A stretch of 51,623 nt of DNA from IMG/VR virus record IMGVR_UViG_3300031857_015110, positions 1 through 51,623 of that record. The stretch is one strand, 5' to 3'. The notes beneath the pieces were generated by a model. That model saw only the letters and a list, made by a program, of their open reading frames with translations. It searched no databases and was not told the DNA's origin. Below, in pieces: positions 1 to 9,124 of the stretch; within the stretch, counting starts at the first letter, position 1, and the number at the start of each line of letters is the position of its first letter. This stretch comes from a virus. The translations under genes and the position numbers were made by a program.

Positions 1-513
1 TCGGGTAGCCCAACGCTCTAGATCGGTAGTATCAAAGCCCTGAATAAGTTCAGAGGTAGTATCAAACTCAGCAACAATGCTGTTACCACGCCACCAGTTG
101 TATTGATACCCATATGCCGGAACCCAATAGTCAGAGGCATAGGTGGAATAGATATAAGGGTTACGGACCTGAGCAGACCACGTCGTCTCAACCCATTCAG
201 GTTGATCGACCTCTTCGGGGTCAACGTGTGTCCAGTTCACGTCAGTAAACAAGAACTGGAATTCAGCCGTGTCACCCTGAACCCACTCAAGGTTATATGC
301 CTCGGGGAGGAGGCTGGCGGTATTAGTAGATGTTGATGTAGTCACCGCTACTCCTGAGAATCCGGCTGGGGGCCAATTTGATCCGTCTGCATATTCGCTC
401 ATACCGAACGGGTAAGGCATTTCTTCAAGTTGTTCGGCGTATAACTCAGCGGATGCAGTAACGGTGTTTGGTACGAAAGAGCCGACTCGGTAAACGACAG
501 GTTCTGTCGCCAT
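1..513 (-). CDS. Virion structural protein, N-terminal part (cut by the window edge)
   Basis: An open minus-strand frame of 171 codons runs from an ATG at 513 off base 1 without a stop. It lies just downstream of the tail-collar gene and is rich in Trp, Tyr and Thr (for example WVQGDTAEFQFLF), as in beta-sandwich tail or baseplate proteins. I do not recognise the family. If the window is circular, the frame continues without interruption into the open frame at 51438-51623, giving one protein of about 232 residues. The codon boundary falls exactly on base 1, so the join keeps frame. Confidence 0.75.
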   Translation of the reverse strand, partial: MATEPVVYRVGSFVPNTVTASAELYAEQLEEMPYPFGMSEYADGSNWPPAGFSGVAVTTSTSTNTASLLPEAYNLEWVQGDTAEFQFLFTDVNWTHVDPEEVDQPEWVETTWSAQVRNPYIYSTYASDYWVPAYGYQYNWWRGNSIVAEFDTTSELIQGFDTTDLERWATR

Positions 514-527
514 AGTCGTTCTACCCC

Positions 528-2135
528 CTAAATCTTAATATAGAAGTAGAGATTCAGCGTCGGGGGCTGAACGGTAACTGAGGTACCACTACCGATAGTC
601 AGATGATCGGGGATGGCGTGGGTATGGGCACTCGCTGTACTCATAGTATCAATTGAATGGGTATGAGTTGATGAGGTACCGATTGAATGGAAATGGTTAG
701 CAGCACCGTTTACGGTGATGTTTGCAGTTCCAAACATTGAGTGAGGCTCAGGTCGGGTCCGATAGGTATGGGACGCATCAGCGAACGGGATATCCATACA
801 ACTATCGTGCGGAGCGTCAGGGAACGTAGCAACCATAGGGAAGCCGCCTTCCCAGTAATGCCAGTGACCGCTATCGGTAGCCGAATGACCGTGAGCGCCG
901 CCGTCTCCAGTACCGCCCACATGGCCGTCTGTAGTGTGGGAATGTGACCCACCGCCAGCGGTAGTACCAGTATGGGAATGAGAACCTGCTGCCGCAGTGG
1001 TATTACTGTTGCGGTGCCTATGGGGAGGAAGGTTCGCTTCGGTAAGAGTTACCGAGGTCTTACCAGTTCCATCCAGCGGGGTACTACCATGTGTGGAACC
1101 GACAGAGCCATTAGAAATGTCTCCACCGCCAACAGGGATACGACCACGCATATCAGGCAACGTGATATTGCTACCTGATACCCATTCGGGGAAAAGGGTA
1201 GGAAGATTACCCGCTTCCGATGTAGCGATGGTACCGCCAATGAGTGGAAGCCATCCCGGCATGCGGTCAGGGGCTACAAGAGATTGAATAACCGAACCTG
1301 ATGGAAGGTTGGGCTGGAGGGAAGTCCACTCCTTAGCACCGAGAGGGTCTAACTTAACTACGCTGATATCACCAGTAGTATTGTTGACGTACACGTCACC
1401 AATATCTTTAGTACTAGCGCTAGGGCGAGAGTTACCCCAGTCGATGGTCTCAGTAGTAATTACGTCATTACCACCCACCGTTGCAGACGACGACGCAGTG
1501 AGTACCTCGGCTGAGAACTCTCCGGGTGTACGCAACTTACCTGCACTAATGCGCTCTACCGAAGTATCGACAGTGCTAGATCCGTCACCCCAAGAGATCT
1601 TGCCGCTTCCATCGATACTCACCTTGATATAAGCACCGCTGCTATCAAGGTTCTTTAGGATCATTGGTGAGTTAACGCCAATGACTTCCGTCTGAAGGAA
1701 GTTACGCTTATCAATAATGCGTATCGCACCGCTACCGCCCGATGCCGGAATAAATACGGCAGCAAGCACCGTCATAGTGCTCGTCACATCGGGGAATACC
1801 GGGTTAGGAGCAGGAGTGCCTGCTACTACTGCGAACGGCGAAGCAAGGCTTGTGTCGTAGACAATTAGGTCGAAACGAGCACTAGCCGCTGGAGGGGATA
1901 CTGATAGCCCAAGTCCGGGGGCCAATGTGTACAACTGACCAGCCACAATTAGCAAGTTGGGTCCACCCCCAACGGCTACTGAATAAGAGCCGCTGGGGGA
2001 GATACCGCAACCAGTAATAACGCCATATTGGCTGTTGCCAAGGATCAGGAAATCACCCTGATCAGGCTGTGCTGTCTGAAAGTCAGGAGCGAACGTATCA
2101 GCATTCGGGATACGGAACCCATCACGAAGGGCCAT
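528..2135 (-). CDS. Tail fibre protein with phage tail collar domain and His-rich tip
   Basis: This 535-residue protein probably recognises the host surface. Residues about 291-375 carry a phage tail-collar signature (PGWLPLIGG, then LPDMRGRIPVGGG, then LTEANLPPHRH). The rest of the C-terminus is Gly/Ser-rich with repeated HSHT, HGHS and HTHS motifs. In T4-type fibres such His-x-His arrays bind metal ions in a needle-like trimeric tip. Residues 181-187 contain WGDGSST, also seen in the neighbouring PKD/propeller protein. GGAGC precedes the ATG at a usable distance. It sits between the propeller protein and the window-edge structural gene. Confidence 0.85.
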   Translation of the reverse strand: MALRDGFRIPNADTFAPDFQTAQPDQGDFLILGNSQYGVITGCGISPSGSYSVAVGGGPNLLIVAGQLYTLAPGLGLSVSPPAASARFDLIVYDTSLASPFAVVAGTPAPNPVFPDVTSTMTVLAAVFIPASGGSGAIRIIDKRNFLQTEVIGVNSPMILKNLDSSGAYIKVSIDGSGKISWGDGSSTVDTSVERISAGKLRTPGEFSAEVLTASSSATVGGNDVITTETIDWGNSRPSASTKDIGDVYVNNTTGDISVVKLDPLGAKEWTSLQPNLPSGSVIQSLVAPDRMPGWLPLIGGTIATSEAGNLPTLFPEWVSGSNITLPDMRGRIPVGGGDISNGSVGSTHGSTPLDGTGKTSVTLTEANLPPHRHRNSNTTAAAGSHSHTGTTAGGGSHSHTTDGHVGGTGDGGAHGHSATDSGHWHYWEGGFPMVATFPDAPHDSCMDIPFADASHTYRTRPEPHSMFGTANITVNGAANHFHSIGTSSTHTHSIDTMSTASAHTHAIPDHLTIGSGTSVTVQPPTLNLYFYIKI

Positions 2136-2157
2136 TTGGAATTGCTCCTAGATTAGA

Positions 2158-3420
2158 TCAGTCAACAAGGACAGTAACGGTACCCTTAACGTCAACCTGA
2201 CCATCCTTGTCAGTTGCGGTAATGGTGTAAGTGCCGGGGGTGGCGTAGGTGTGGCTCAGGTCAAAGTTAGTGTCTTGACCATCGCAGTCGGACCAACCAA
2301 ACACTGTCACATAGGCGTAGACACCGTTCGGGGAAATAGCGACACCATTGGCATTAGCGCCAACGTACTCAGAGCCGCCAAGGGTCGCCGTGTTGATGTT
2401 GACGAAGTATACGTCGCCACTTCCATGAGTGACGTAGGCAACGTCGTTTGCATCGACAGCAATCGCCCACGGGAAATCATCAGTCTCAACCGTGTCAAGA
2501 ATTTCAAACGGGTCAACATCGATGATGACTACTTCACCGGAATCGTTGGATGCCACGATAAGGCGGCTTCCATCGTCATTCTTGCCGATACCAAACGGCT
2601 CATTTACATTGACAAAGTCGAAGGCAGCGAGATCTTCAGCATCAGACTGAATGGCTCCAACCTGACCGAGGCCCCAAAGAGTGACGTAGAACACGTCACC
2701 AGCGTTGGAGAACACTCCACGCATAGGCTCGGTACCGCTATCAGGGAATTCCAAGAAGCGGTCAACTTCATCCGTAGCCGTGTCGATGATGTAGATGGAA
2801 CTATCGGCAGTGCAAGTGACCCAAAGTTCGGTCCCAGCGGGGTTAAGGGTAACTCCACTCGGGTAAAGGCCGACAGTAATTTCCTTTACGACCTCACGCT
2901 TAGCGGTGTCGATAACGAAAATCTTGTCATCATCGTCGGTTGCGGTTGCACTAGAAGCGACATAGACCTTACTGCCATCAGAAGTGGCAGTAATACCCCA
3001 TACAATAAAGTTGTTGGGGATAGCGATCTCGTCTAGAACCTGCTTAGATTGAAGATCAACGACGCTAATACGACCAACTGGGTTGCCGTTAAATTCGCCA
3101 GCCTGAGGCTGCGTAACGTAAGCGGTCTTGTTATCAGGAAGGATGACCATGTCGTACGGGTTCGGATCATTAAACATGAACGGAACATCGGTATCGAAAT
3201 CGCTGGTCTTGATGCGGGAGATTGCACCGCCCACTACCACGTCCTCGGTGCTGGAGCCATCGCCCCAGTTAACCGTGTAGACGTTAGGTACCTGAAGATT
3301 GTCAAACGTGTAGGAACCACTCCAGTCCTCAAGGACTGTGTTGGTACCTTCTTCATCAGGAATGTCTACCACGCCGTCTCGGGCGTTCATTGAAAGATAG
3401 TGGACGGTTGCAATACCCAT
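2158..3420 (-). CDS. Seven-bladed YVTN-type beta-propeller inserted in a PKD-like domain
   Basis: The protein has 420 residues. Seven repeats with the YVTN/YVAS pattern end near residues 103, 155, 203, 248, 290, 332 and 373, which fits a seven-bladed propeller. Residues 48-58 (YTVNWGDGSS) look like the first half of a PKD domain. Residues 387-403 (FDLSHTYATPGTYTITA) look like the second half, so the propeller appears nested inside one PKD fold. PKD and YVTN modules are usually surface-adhesion domains; a receptor-binding or virion-decoration role is inferred from its place between the capsid and fibre genes. GGAG lies upstream of the ATG. Confidence 0.8.
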   Translation of the reverse strand: MGIATVHYLSMNARDGVVDIPDEEGTNTVLEDWSGSYTFDNLQVPNVYTVNWGDGSSTEDVVVGGAISRIKTSDFDTDVPFMFNDPNPYDMVILPDNKTAYVTQPQAGEFNGNPVGRISVVDLQSKQVLDEIAIPNNFIVWGITATSDGSKVYVASSATATDDDDKIFVIDTAKREVVKEITVGLYPSGVTLNPAGTELWVTCTADSSIYIIDTATDEVDRFLEFPDSGTEPMRGVFSNAGDVFYVTLWGLGQVGAIQSDAEDLAAFDFVNVNEPFGIGKNDDGSRLIVASNDSGEVVIIDVDPFEILDTVETDDFPWAIAVDANDVAYVTHGSGDVYFVNINTATLGGSEYVGANANGVAISPNGVYAYVTVFGWSDCDGQDTNFDLSHTYATPGTYTITATDKDGQVDVKGTVTVLVD

Positions 3421-3432
3421 TGGGGTGGCTCC

Positions 3433-3744
3433 TTAGTGCCAAACCTTGCCGAGACCTTCAAGTTCTGCGGCAATGTAAATCGGGACTCGGTAGCGATTAC
3501 CTTGTTCAAAGGTGTATCGCTCTGTGCGACCCCCGGCAACGTAAGACATATCTTCAATGCTCTCGTTGACACGGATCACTACCGTCTGAACGCCACCCTC
3601 AGTGCGGGCAGTGCTGGCGACGGGATCAACTTCGACTTCGGGTAGGGGAGACGTAGTCATAACATTGGAAAGAGTTCCAATGCCCCCTTCAATTTCCTCA
3701 TTACGTTCGTCGTTCTGAGGCTTTACTGGCTTTGGTGCAGGCAC
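3433..3744 (-). CDS. Small conserved protein next to the major capsid gene
   Basis: This protein has 103 residues and starts at a GTG that is preceded by AGGAGAA with a 6-nt spacer. An upstream ATG at 3804 would add residues but has no such site, so the GTG was chosen. The N-terminus is Pro/Lys/Glu-rich and disordered; the C-terminus (GNRYRVPIYIAAELEGLG) looks folded. Small proteins in this position are often head-completion or capsid-associated, but no family was recognised. It is separated from the capsid gene by a strong hairpin at 3808-3832. Confidence 0.7.
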   Translation of the reverse strand: MPAPKPVKPQNDERNEEIEGGIGTLSNVMTTSPLPEVEVDPVASTARTEGGVQTVVIRVNESIEDMSYVAGGRTERYTFEQGNRYRVPIYIAAELEGLGKVWH

Positions 3745-3807
3745 GGTGTGTTCTCCTATGAAAGGTTCGATACTGATTGATACTGCTTCTATGTAGTATC
3801 GCACACA

Positions 3808-3832
3808 GGGGTGGGTCTTGACGACCCACCCC
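3808..3832 (-). terminator. Hairpin downstream of the major capsid gene
   Basis: GGGGTGGGTC (3808-3817) pairs perfectly with GACCCACCCC (3823-3832) around a 5-nt loop. There is no T-run, so it is more likely a partial terminator or mRNA-stabilising hairpin that keeps capsid mRNA above that of the downstream tail genes. Confidence 0.6.
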
Positions 3833-3864
3833 CGTATCCGAAAGGTAATTCGGGGTACTGAAGA

Positions 3865-5133
3865 TCAGCCGTTGGTGACGATCTTGCAGACTGCCGAATC
3901 GGTGATGAGGCCGAAGCCCCAAATGCTGTACCACGCAAGGGCGTGCTCACGACCGAAGTCAAGAACGCCACCGTCACGGAGTTCCACCGGGAGCGAGATT
4001 GCATGACCGAATGCATTGTCACCAAGCATAAGGGCTTCAAACTGCTCCGTGTCCGGGGTAACCGTGAAGTCTTCAGGCCAGTACTGATCCCAACCCGGGG
4101 TCGCAACTGCGCCCGGTTCGGCACCCGTACCCGGTGAATCTTCAATGGTAGCGGCGCTAACATCGGGACCATCGGTCTGCGAGTCGGTACCACGCCATGC
4201 GGCAGGAGTACCATCGTCGTAGGCGGTGTTGATGTAGTCAGCCGGGTCCGAAAGAGGACGGCCAACCTGAGTCGTTTCGATGAAGACAACGTCGTACAGA
4301 CGACCGATTTCACCAAGCATGAAGTTGCCGGGAGCGGCGTACTTCGAAACTTCGATGAATTCAGGGGTGTCACGAAGTTGACGGCTCTGCGACGGGTGGA
4401 TGAAGCAGACATAGGTCTCGCCAAGGCGAGGAATGTTCTTGCTTGAAAGTTCAAGCACTGCATCCTTGACCGCATGCGGGGTGAGGAAGAAGCCGCCGGA
4501 ACCAATGGTACCGGAAGCGCCTTGAACGCCCTTGTTGTAGATGCCGTAGCCGGAGGTCAGGTCGGTCGGGGCCTTGTAGCCGTAGACCTTGCTGGTTGCC
4601 GACTGAAGCGTCTGACGTGCCTGCGTGTCCATGTAGAGCGCCATGTTGCGTCCGAGGAGACGTGAAGCCGAAGCCATAACGTCATCGAACGAGGCGTTGA
4701 GGAGAAGTTCCGAAACGGCAATAGCGAAACCGTGTTCAGCAACCGTAATACGGTACTGCTGAGCGGTAATGCCATAGGTCTTCATACGGATACCTTCAAC
4801 CAGCGGACCCGAAGGGATCGGAAGGTTGTTGTAACGCATGAAGTTAACCGTGAGACCCGGCATAACGCCAAGTTCGGTCTTCTTTACGGCAAACTGTTCG
4901 AACCGGAGAACCGGCATGGCCTGAAAGAGGATTTCCTTCGACCAAACAGTTTGAATCGCAGGACCCATGAGGGAGGTACCGGAAGTGATACCTGCGCCAT
5001 AGCCACCTGTGATATTTGCACCTGCACCGGTTGTGTCGTATCCAGCGGGAGCGCCGAATGCCGAACCGGCAACGCCACCAGCGACACGGTTAGTGCCGGT
5101 GATAGCAGACCCATCGGGGATCTGAAAAGCCAT
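3865..5133 (-). CDS. Major capsid protein, N4-gp56-like family
   Basis: This 422-residue protein builds the capsid shell. It shows the pattern of the N4-gp56-type capsid family: VWSKEILFQAMPVLRFEQFA near residue 65, then LGVMPGL, then SELLLNASFDDVMASASRLL, then a central CFIHPSQSRQLRDTPEF, then GEIGRLYDVVFIETT, and a C-terminal AWYSIWGFG. Length and gene order (portal, scaffold, capsid) fit. A strong GGAGGA site precedes the ATG. A Gly/Ala-rich N-terminal stretch and a Pro/Asp/Thr-rich insertion near residues 310-350 may be surface loops. Confidence 0.9.
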   Translation of the reverse strand: MAFQIPDGSAITGTNRVAGGVAGSAFGAPAGYDTTGAGANITGGYGAGITSGTSLMGPAIQTVWSKEILFQAMPVLRFEQFAVKKTELGVMPGLTVNFMRYNNLPIPSGPLVEGIRMKTYGITAQQYRITVAEHGFAIAVSELLLNASFDDVMASASRLLGRNMALYMDTQARQTLQSATSKVYGYKAPTDLTSGYGIYNKGVQGASGTIGSGGFFLTPHAVKDAVLELSSKNIPRLGETYVCFIHPSQSRQLRDTPEFIEVSKYAAPGNFMLGEIGRLYDVVFIETTQVGRPLSDPADYINTAYDDGTPAAWRGTDSQTDGPDVSAATIEDSPGTGAEPGAVATPGWDQYWPEDFTVTPDTEQFEALMLGDNAFGHAISLPVELRDGGVLDFGREHALAWYSIWGFGLITDSAVCKIVTNG

Positions 5134-5185
5134 TGGAAAGTCCTCCTATGGACTGGCTTGGTTAATAGGGTTGTACTTCTTCTGC

Positions 5186-6010
5186 TTAGCCTCGGTACTG
5201 ACGGCCAGCAGCGTTCAGAAGGCTCGCCCGATACTTTTTATACGTTTCCATATCCATTGTCCGAATATCATCCGGCGTGATCGATTCGTACGTCTGCATT
5301 TGCTCCAGTGGCCCCACAGGAGGAGCAGTCGGAGCCGCTCCCCTCATAGCCTGCCGCTGAGTCGAAGCCGAGGCTTCAAATTGACCCATGATTGCGGCAG
5401 TTCGTGACTTCATCTCTTCGATGAAACCATCGATTTCTTGCTCCGAGTTCCCAGTAATGAGATCTCGAAGTTCAGGAATGATGTACTCGGATTCTTGAGC
5501 AATCCGCTCCTGTCGATACTGTTCAAGTTCAGTAAATCGACGCTCACGTTCAAAGACTGCCCGGTCCTGCTCGTAACGTCCTTCAAGTTCCGAAAAGCGG
5601 CTTGACCACTCCTCTTCCTTGCGCTGAAGGAGATCACGAGTCTCCATTTTCTCTTCTTCTTCGCGACGAGCCTTTTCGGTTTCAGCCTCAAGTTCTGCGA
5701 GACGAGCCGCTTCGGCTGCCTCACGTTCCTTTTGGATGGCCTTCAACTGCTCGTCCATGGTCTGAATGCGCCCGTAAAGTTTGTCTTTCTCTTCACGGCG
5801 AACTCGCTCAAGATCCTCGTCCGTATAGAAACGAGTATCGGCTGCGGTGGGTGCGACGTTCTGTTCAACATTTTGCTGGCTATGGGCCAGCGGATTCCCT
5901 GCAAGAGTTTCATTCTGAACTTCAGCCCATGTGGCGGAAGTACGAATTGGCTCTTTAGGATCGGTTCCAACAAAGAAACCGTCGTTTGCTTCTGATACTT
6001 CCTGCGACAT
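5186..6010 (-). CDS. Capsid scaffolding protein
   Basis: This protein has 274 residues and is highly charged. It has a long Glu/Arg/Lys coiled coil (about residues 60-180) between a polar N-terminus and a Pro/Gln-rich C-terminus ending in RQYRG. That architecture and its place between portal and capsid genes mark an internal scaffold that guides shell assembly and is lost on maturation. The basic C-terminus is the usual capsid-contacting part. AAGGAAAC precedes the ATG. No protease domain is visible in it or next to it. Confidence 0.85.
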   Translation of the reverse strand: MSQEVSEANDGFFVGTDPKEPIRTSATWAEVQNETLAGNPLAHSQQNVEQNVAPTAADTRFYTDEDLERVRREEKDKLYGRIQTMDEQLKAIQKEREAAEAARLAELEAETEKARREEEEKMETRDLLQRKEEEWSSRFSELEGRYEQDRAVFERERRFTELEQYRQERIAQESEYIIPELRDLITGNSEQEIDGFIEEMKSRTAAIMGQFEASASTQRQAMRGAAPTAPPVGPLEQMQTYESITPDDIRTMDMETYKKYRASLLNAAGRQYRG

Positions 6011-6067
6011 GAGATTTGTTTCCTTCTACGGTGGTTTGTCCAATTACTGCTGTTTGTTACATATATA

Positions 6068-6076
6068 GATATACCA
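6068..6076 (-). promoter_or_regulatory. Extended -10 promoter candidate for scaffold and capsid genes
   Basis: Read on the minus strand, TGG followed by TATATC gives an extended -10 in the AT-rich gap between portal and scaffold. It would start transcription about 60 nt upstream of the scaffold ATG. No good -35 is visible. Confidence 0.4.
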
Positions 6077-6103
6077 TACTTTATGGCATATCATCGCAAA
6101 CCC

Positions 6104-7753
6104 TTAACTCTCTTCAAATGACTCACGCTGAGGCGGCTCTTGGCCGTATGCCCTCTGCATGATTTCCATTGCGAGATTGGGGTCTACACCGGGTGCCATT
6201 GTTCCGTCGCCCATGTCTTGACCGGGCATCATCAATGGCTGACCATCGGGTGTCATACCCGTGGCCTGAATAATAAACTGAGAAGCCTGAGCCTGAATGA
6301 GGTTAAGAGCAGCCTGCTCCTTCATATCCTCCATCATCTCGTCGTTAATCTCAGCGATCTTCTGCTCAGCAAACATGTCGCCCAAATCTCGTAGAGCGCC
6401 ACGCTTGGATTCAAGACCCATAGACATACGGGCCTGAATCTCGTTGATCTTGATAAGGACATCAACAGGAAGCGGCTCAGGCCAGTGTACGGTCGTCTGA
6501 TACGTCACGGGATCTGACGGGTCCAATTGCTCATACTGTCCCATACGAAGCGGCACAGTGGCGACGTAGGGGTTGTACATAAGAGCCTCAGGCTCCTTGA
6601 TGGCCGCATGGAGGATGATCAGTTCATTAATCCGCTTGAATAGGCGGGTGTACTGAGTCTTCTTCAGTCCATACTTCTGCATTAGAGGCTGATACTGGAC
6701 AGCGAGCGCAGTTCCGCTTGTGTTGCTGATCGGCTGCATCTGTCCGAGAGCCTGAGCAGGGACACCGGTCATTTCGTGCATCGCCTGCTTGACCAGTTCC
6801 ATGTACCCCATGATTCCAGCGAAGTTGGTCTCCATGGAGAGGTTCTGAATCTTGGCATCCTTGGCACCGATGGTCCATACCTTCTTCGGTCCCTTTTCAA
6901 GGTTTGATGCCTTGGCACCGATAATCACCGTAACGGGCGACCCGTGGTAGTTGATGATTTCGCTGACTTCCGTCGCCTTTTCATTGAACTCACGATTGAG
7001 GCTGATGATATCGGTAATATCAGCAAGGCCCCAAGGTGATGAAGCAACAGGAATGTTCTGCGTGTACGCAATCGGAATCTCTCCAAGAGGATTCGGACGC
7101 TGGTCAATACGCTCATCATTGATGTATTCCTCAATGAAGTCTTCAGTCAGGATCTCCGTATAGGTGAAGACCTGACGAGCACCGTCAGAAGCGGTGCCCC
7201 AAAACTTGTACTTCAACTTGAAACGGATCAAGCGGGTACGGTCGTGCGGATGCCATTCGGGGAAGCAGAAGGCAGGGTTGAGAGGAAGAATTCGGAACTT
7301 GCCCTGTCGGGGACGACCGGAAGCGTCAACGAATGGTTCCTCGTATGCAACCTTTACAAAGACATCTCCTGAGACCGACCCATGCTGACCCATCTCCCAA
7401 AGAGTTGTCTGCTTGTCGTTATCATGTTCCCAAGCACGCTTGAGTAGATATGGAACCACGCCCTGTGTGGCCTCAGGAGAACCGAATTCTACGCCTTTAC
7501 CAAAGGTGAAGTTCACCAAGTAATCGGCAAACGCCTTGACGTAGTTGAAAGAAAGTTGGGCTTCACCGAGTTCACGGCGGTATGCCCAGTGGTGGCCGAG
7601 ATACCAAGCCCAGTTACTCGCATATCGGTTTAGGCGAGGACCGTGGACCTCAAACTCTTCATCCGCAAGTTCCACCAACCCGAGCGGGCTAATGGCAATA
7701 GTAAGATCGCTTGCTGCCGCACGGTATGAGGGAGGATAAAAGTTAAGGGACAT
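6104..7753 (-). CDS. Portal protein
   Basis: This 549-residue protein forms the ring through which DNA enters the capsid. It has the portal order: an N-terminal WYLGHHW segment, a core with PFVDASGRPRQGK and FRILPLNPAFCFPEWHP, a stem segment with DITDIISLNREFNEKATEVSE, and the MTGVPAQALGQ helix region typical of portals. The C-terminus is Met/Gln-rich. It lies directly upstream of scaffold and capsid. No Shine-Dalgarno sequence is visible; TAAAGT (7763-7768) lies 9 nt before the ATG, so the transcript may carry almost no leader. Confidence 0.85.
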   Translation of the reverse strand: MSLNFYPPSYRAAASDLTIAISPLGLVELADEEFEVHGPRLNRYASNWAWYLGHHWAYRRELGEAQLSFNYVKAFADYLVNFTFGKGVEFGSPEATQGVVPYLLKRAWEHDNDKQTTLWEMGQHGSVSGDVFVKVAYEEPFVDASGRPRQGKFRILPLNPAFCFPEWHPHDRTRLIRFKLKYKFWGTASDGARQVFTYTEILTEDFIEEYINDERIDQRPNPLGEIPIAYTQNIPVASSPWGLADITDIISLNREFNEKATEVSEIINYHGSPVTVIIGAKASNLEKGPKKVWTIGAKDAKIQNLSMETNFAGIMGYMELVKQAMHEMTGVPAQALGQMQPISNTSGTALAVQYQPLMQKYGLKKTQYTRLFKRINELIILHAAIKEPEALMYNPYVATVPLRMGQYEQLDPSDPVTYQTTVHWPEPLPVDVLIKINEIQARMSMGLESKRGALRDLGDMFAEQKIAEINDEMMEDMKEQAALNLIQAQASQFIIQATGMTPDGQPLMMPGQDMGDGTMAPGVDPNLAMEIMQRAYGQEPPQRESFEES

Positions 7754-7776
7754 ATGTCGGCTACTTTAGCAGTCAA

Positions 7777-9123
7777 TCAGTCGAACAAAGAATCTTGGAT
7801 GCCGCTTTCGTTGCTACGACGTTCAGAGGCTGCGGCCTTATCCGCTTTGGCCTTCTGTCGTTGGGAGGCATTGAATGGAGCATCGCCACCTGCTTCACGG
7901 CGAGCCTGAGTCCAAGCAACCTCCTGCATCATCACAGAAGGTACCTGAATATGCTGACCAAACTGGTCAAACGAAACAGGTCCTACGTCCGATGCAGCCA
8001 TTCGGGTGGCTTTATTATTAAAGGCATGGACTGCGCCTACACTAGTAATCTCAGCGACCTTAGGAAGATCTGTGTTCCTCTTCTGAAAAGAGGCCATATC
8101 TCCCGGTCCACCCTTATCAACCGCACGCTTAGCGGGTGAAAAGTTGCGACCATTCTGCTTAGCAGAAAGTGCCTGTCCCGAAGAAATAGCCTGCATCCAA
8201 GTGTCTTCAGCAGTATCGTGGTCCGGGCTGAGAATACTGTTTTTAGCAGGTGCTCCCGGCTCCTTAGCGGAGAACATCAACATCCCTTGTTTGGGGTCTC
8301 CAGTCACTAGATGTCTAGCGATGCTCTCGTAATCTATCTTCTCTTCCAATGATGCTTCGCCTGCATCAGCAATAGAATGGAAGTATGAGGATGTCTTAGG
8401 AGCAGTCATTGGGTCATTTGTCGTCTCGGGAGACGTAACCCCACGCATAGCGTCGATACCCTTAACAGTCATTCTTTCATGGGGCCTACCAGCCACATGG
8501 AATGTCTCAGATGAAGAAACTACTGTACGCTCAGCGTTAGCCGAGTTCTCAGCAGCCGCTTGAGTAGCAAACCTAGCGAGAGTTTGGGAACTAAGATCAC
8601 GAACTTTGTTACTTGTGTTATCCACAGTTACTGAATGGTCTTCGTTATGAAGTTTCGCCAATTCAGCAAACGCTGGTAACTCGTCTACCTTAGGATCTTT
8701 ACCGGGACTAAACGCCGCAGCGGCTGCGGCAGCGTTGCGGAAAGGAATATCACCACGAGACTGCTGGATAGAGTCAGAGTGATCTATGTACCACCCAGCG
8801 CCCGGAAGAGTGGTGTTTTCGTTACGGGCATAATCGATAGCACGACTAAACGCTGCGCCTCTACGATTAGCCGCCCCTTGCAGAGTAATAGGCTTATCCT
8901 TGAAAGTACCTGCAATAGACTCAATGACATTGGCCTTTTTACCGGCTTTTTCCCTGTTAGTCTGCTTATTAGATTCCTTAGACTCAGTGGTACGAAGTTT
9001 AGAGACAGATTCCGCTGCGTTGGTCTTTGTAGACTTACCAATACGGTTAATTTCCGAAGCAATGCTCTTGCGTTGAGAGGTGGAGTAATCTTCCCATTGC
9101 ATTGGGGTATCTCTGTTAGCCAT
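7777..9123 (-). CDS. Conserved phage protein of unknown function with clamp-motif-like C-terminus
   Basis: This 448-residue protein lies between portal and terminase. A Lys/Ser/Glu-rich N-terminus leads to a region with GWYIDHS and then AAAAAAFSPG. It loosely resembles the phage family often written DUF7178 (an aromatic pair, then an A-x-SP motif), but I am not sure of that match. The C-terminus is basic and disordered and ends in IQDSLFD. QDSLF resembles a sliding-clamp-binding peptide also found in accessory proteins at 18-24 kb. It could be a minor virion or injected protein. Confidence 0.7.
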   Translation of the reverse strand: MANRDTPMQWEDYSTSQRKSIASEINRIGKSTKTNAAESVSKLRTTESKESNKQTNREKAGKKANVIESIAGTFKDKPITLQGAANRRGAAFSRAIDYARNENTTLPGAGWYIDHSDSIQQSRGDIPFRNAAAAAAAFSPGKDPKVDELPAFAELAKLHNEDHSVTVDNTSNKVRDLSSQTLARFATQAAAENSANAERTVVSSSETFHVAGRPHERMTVKGIDAMRGVTSPETTNDPMTAPKTSSYFHSIADAGEASLEEKIDYESIARHLVTGDPKQGMLMFSAKEPGAPAKNSILSPDHDTAEDTWMQAISSGQALSAKQNGRNFSPAKRAVDKGGPGDMASFQKRNTDLPKVAEITSVGAVHAFNNKATRMAASDVGPVSFDQFGQHIQVPSVMMQEVAWTQARREAGGDAPFNASQRQKAKADKAAASERRSNESGIQDSLFD

Positions 9124-9124
9124 A

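Noticed and set aside
2251-3036. 261-codon frame antisense to the propeller gene
   Set aside because: Shadow of a gene with strong repeat structure and a good ribosome-binding site on the other strand.
4895-4915. TTCGAACCGG-type stretch resembling a tRNA T-arm
   Set aside because: It lies inside the capsid gene and no acceptor stem or anticodon arm surrounds it. No tRNA was found anywhere in the window.
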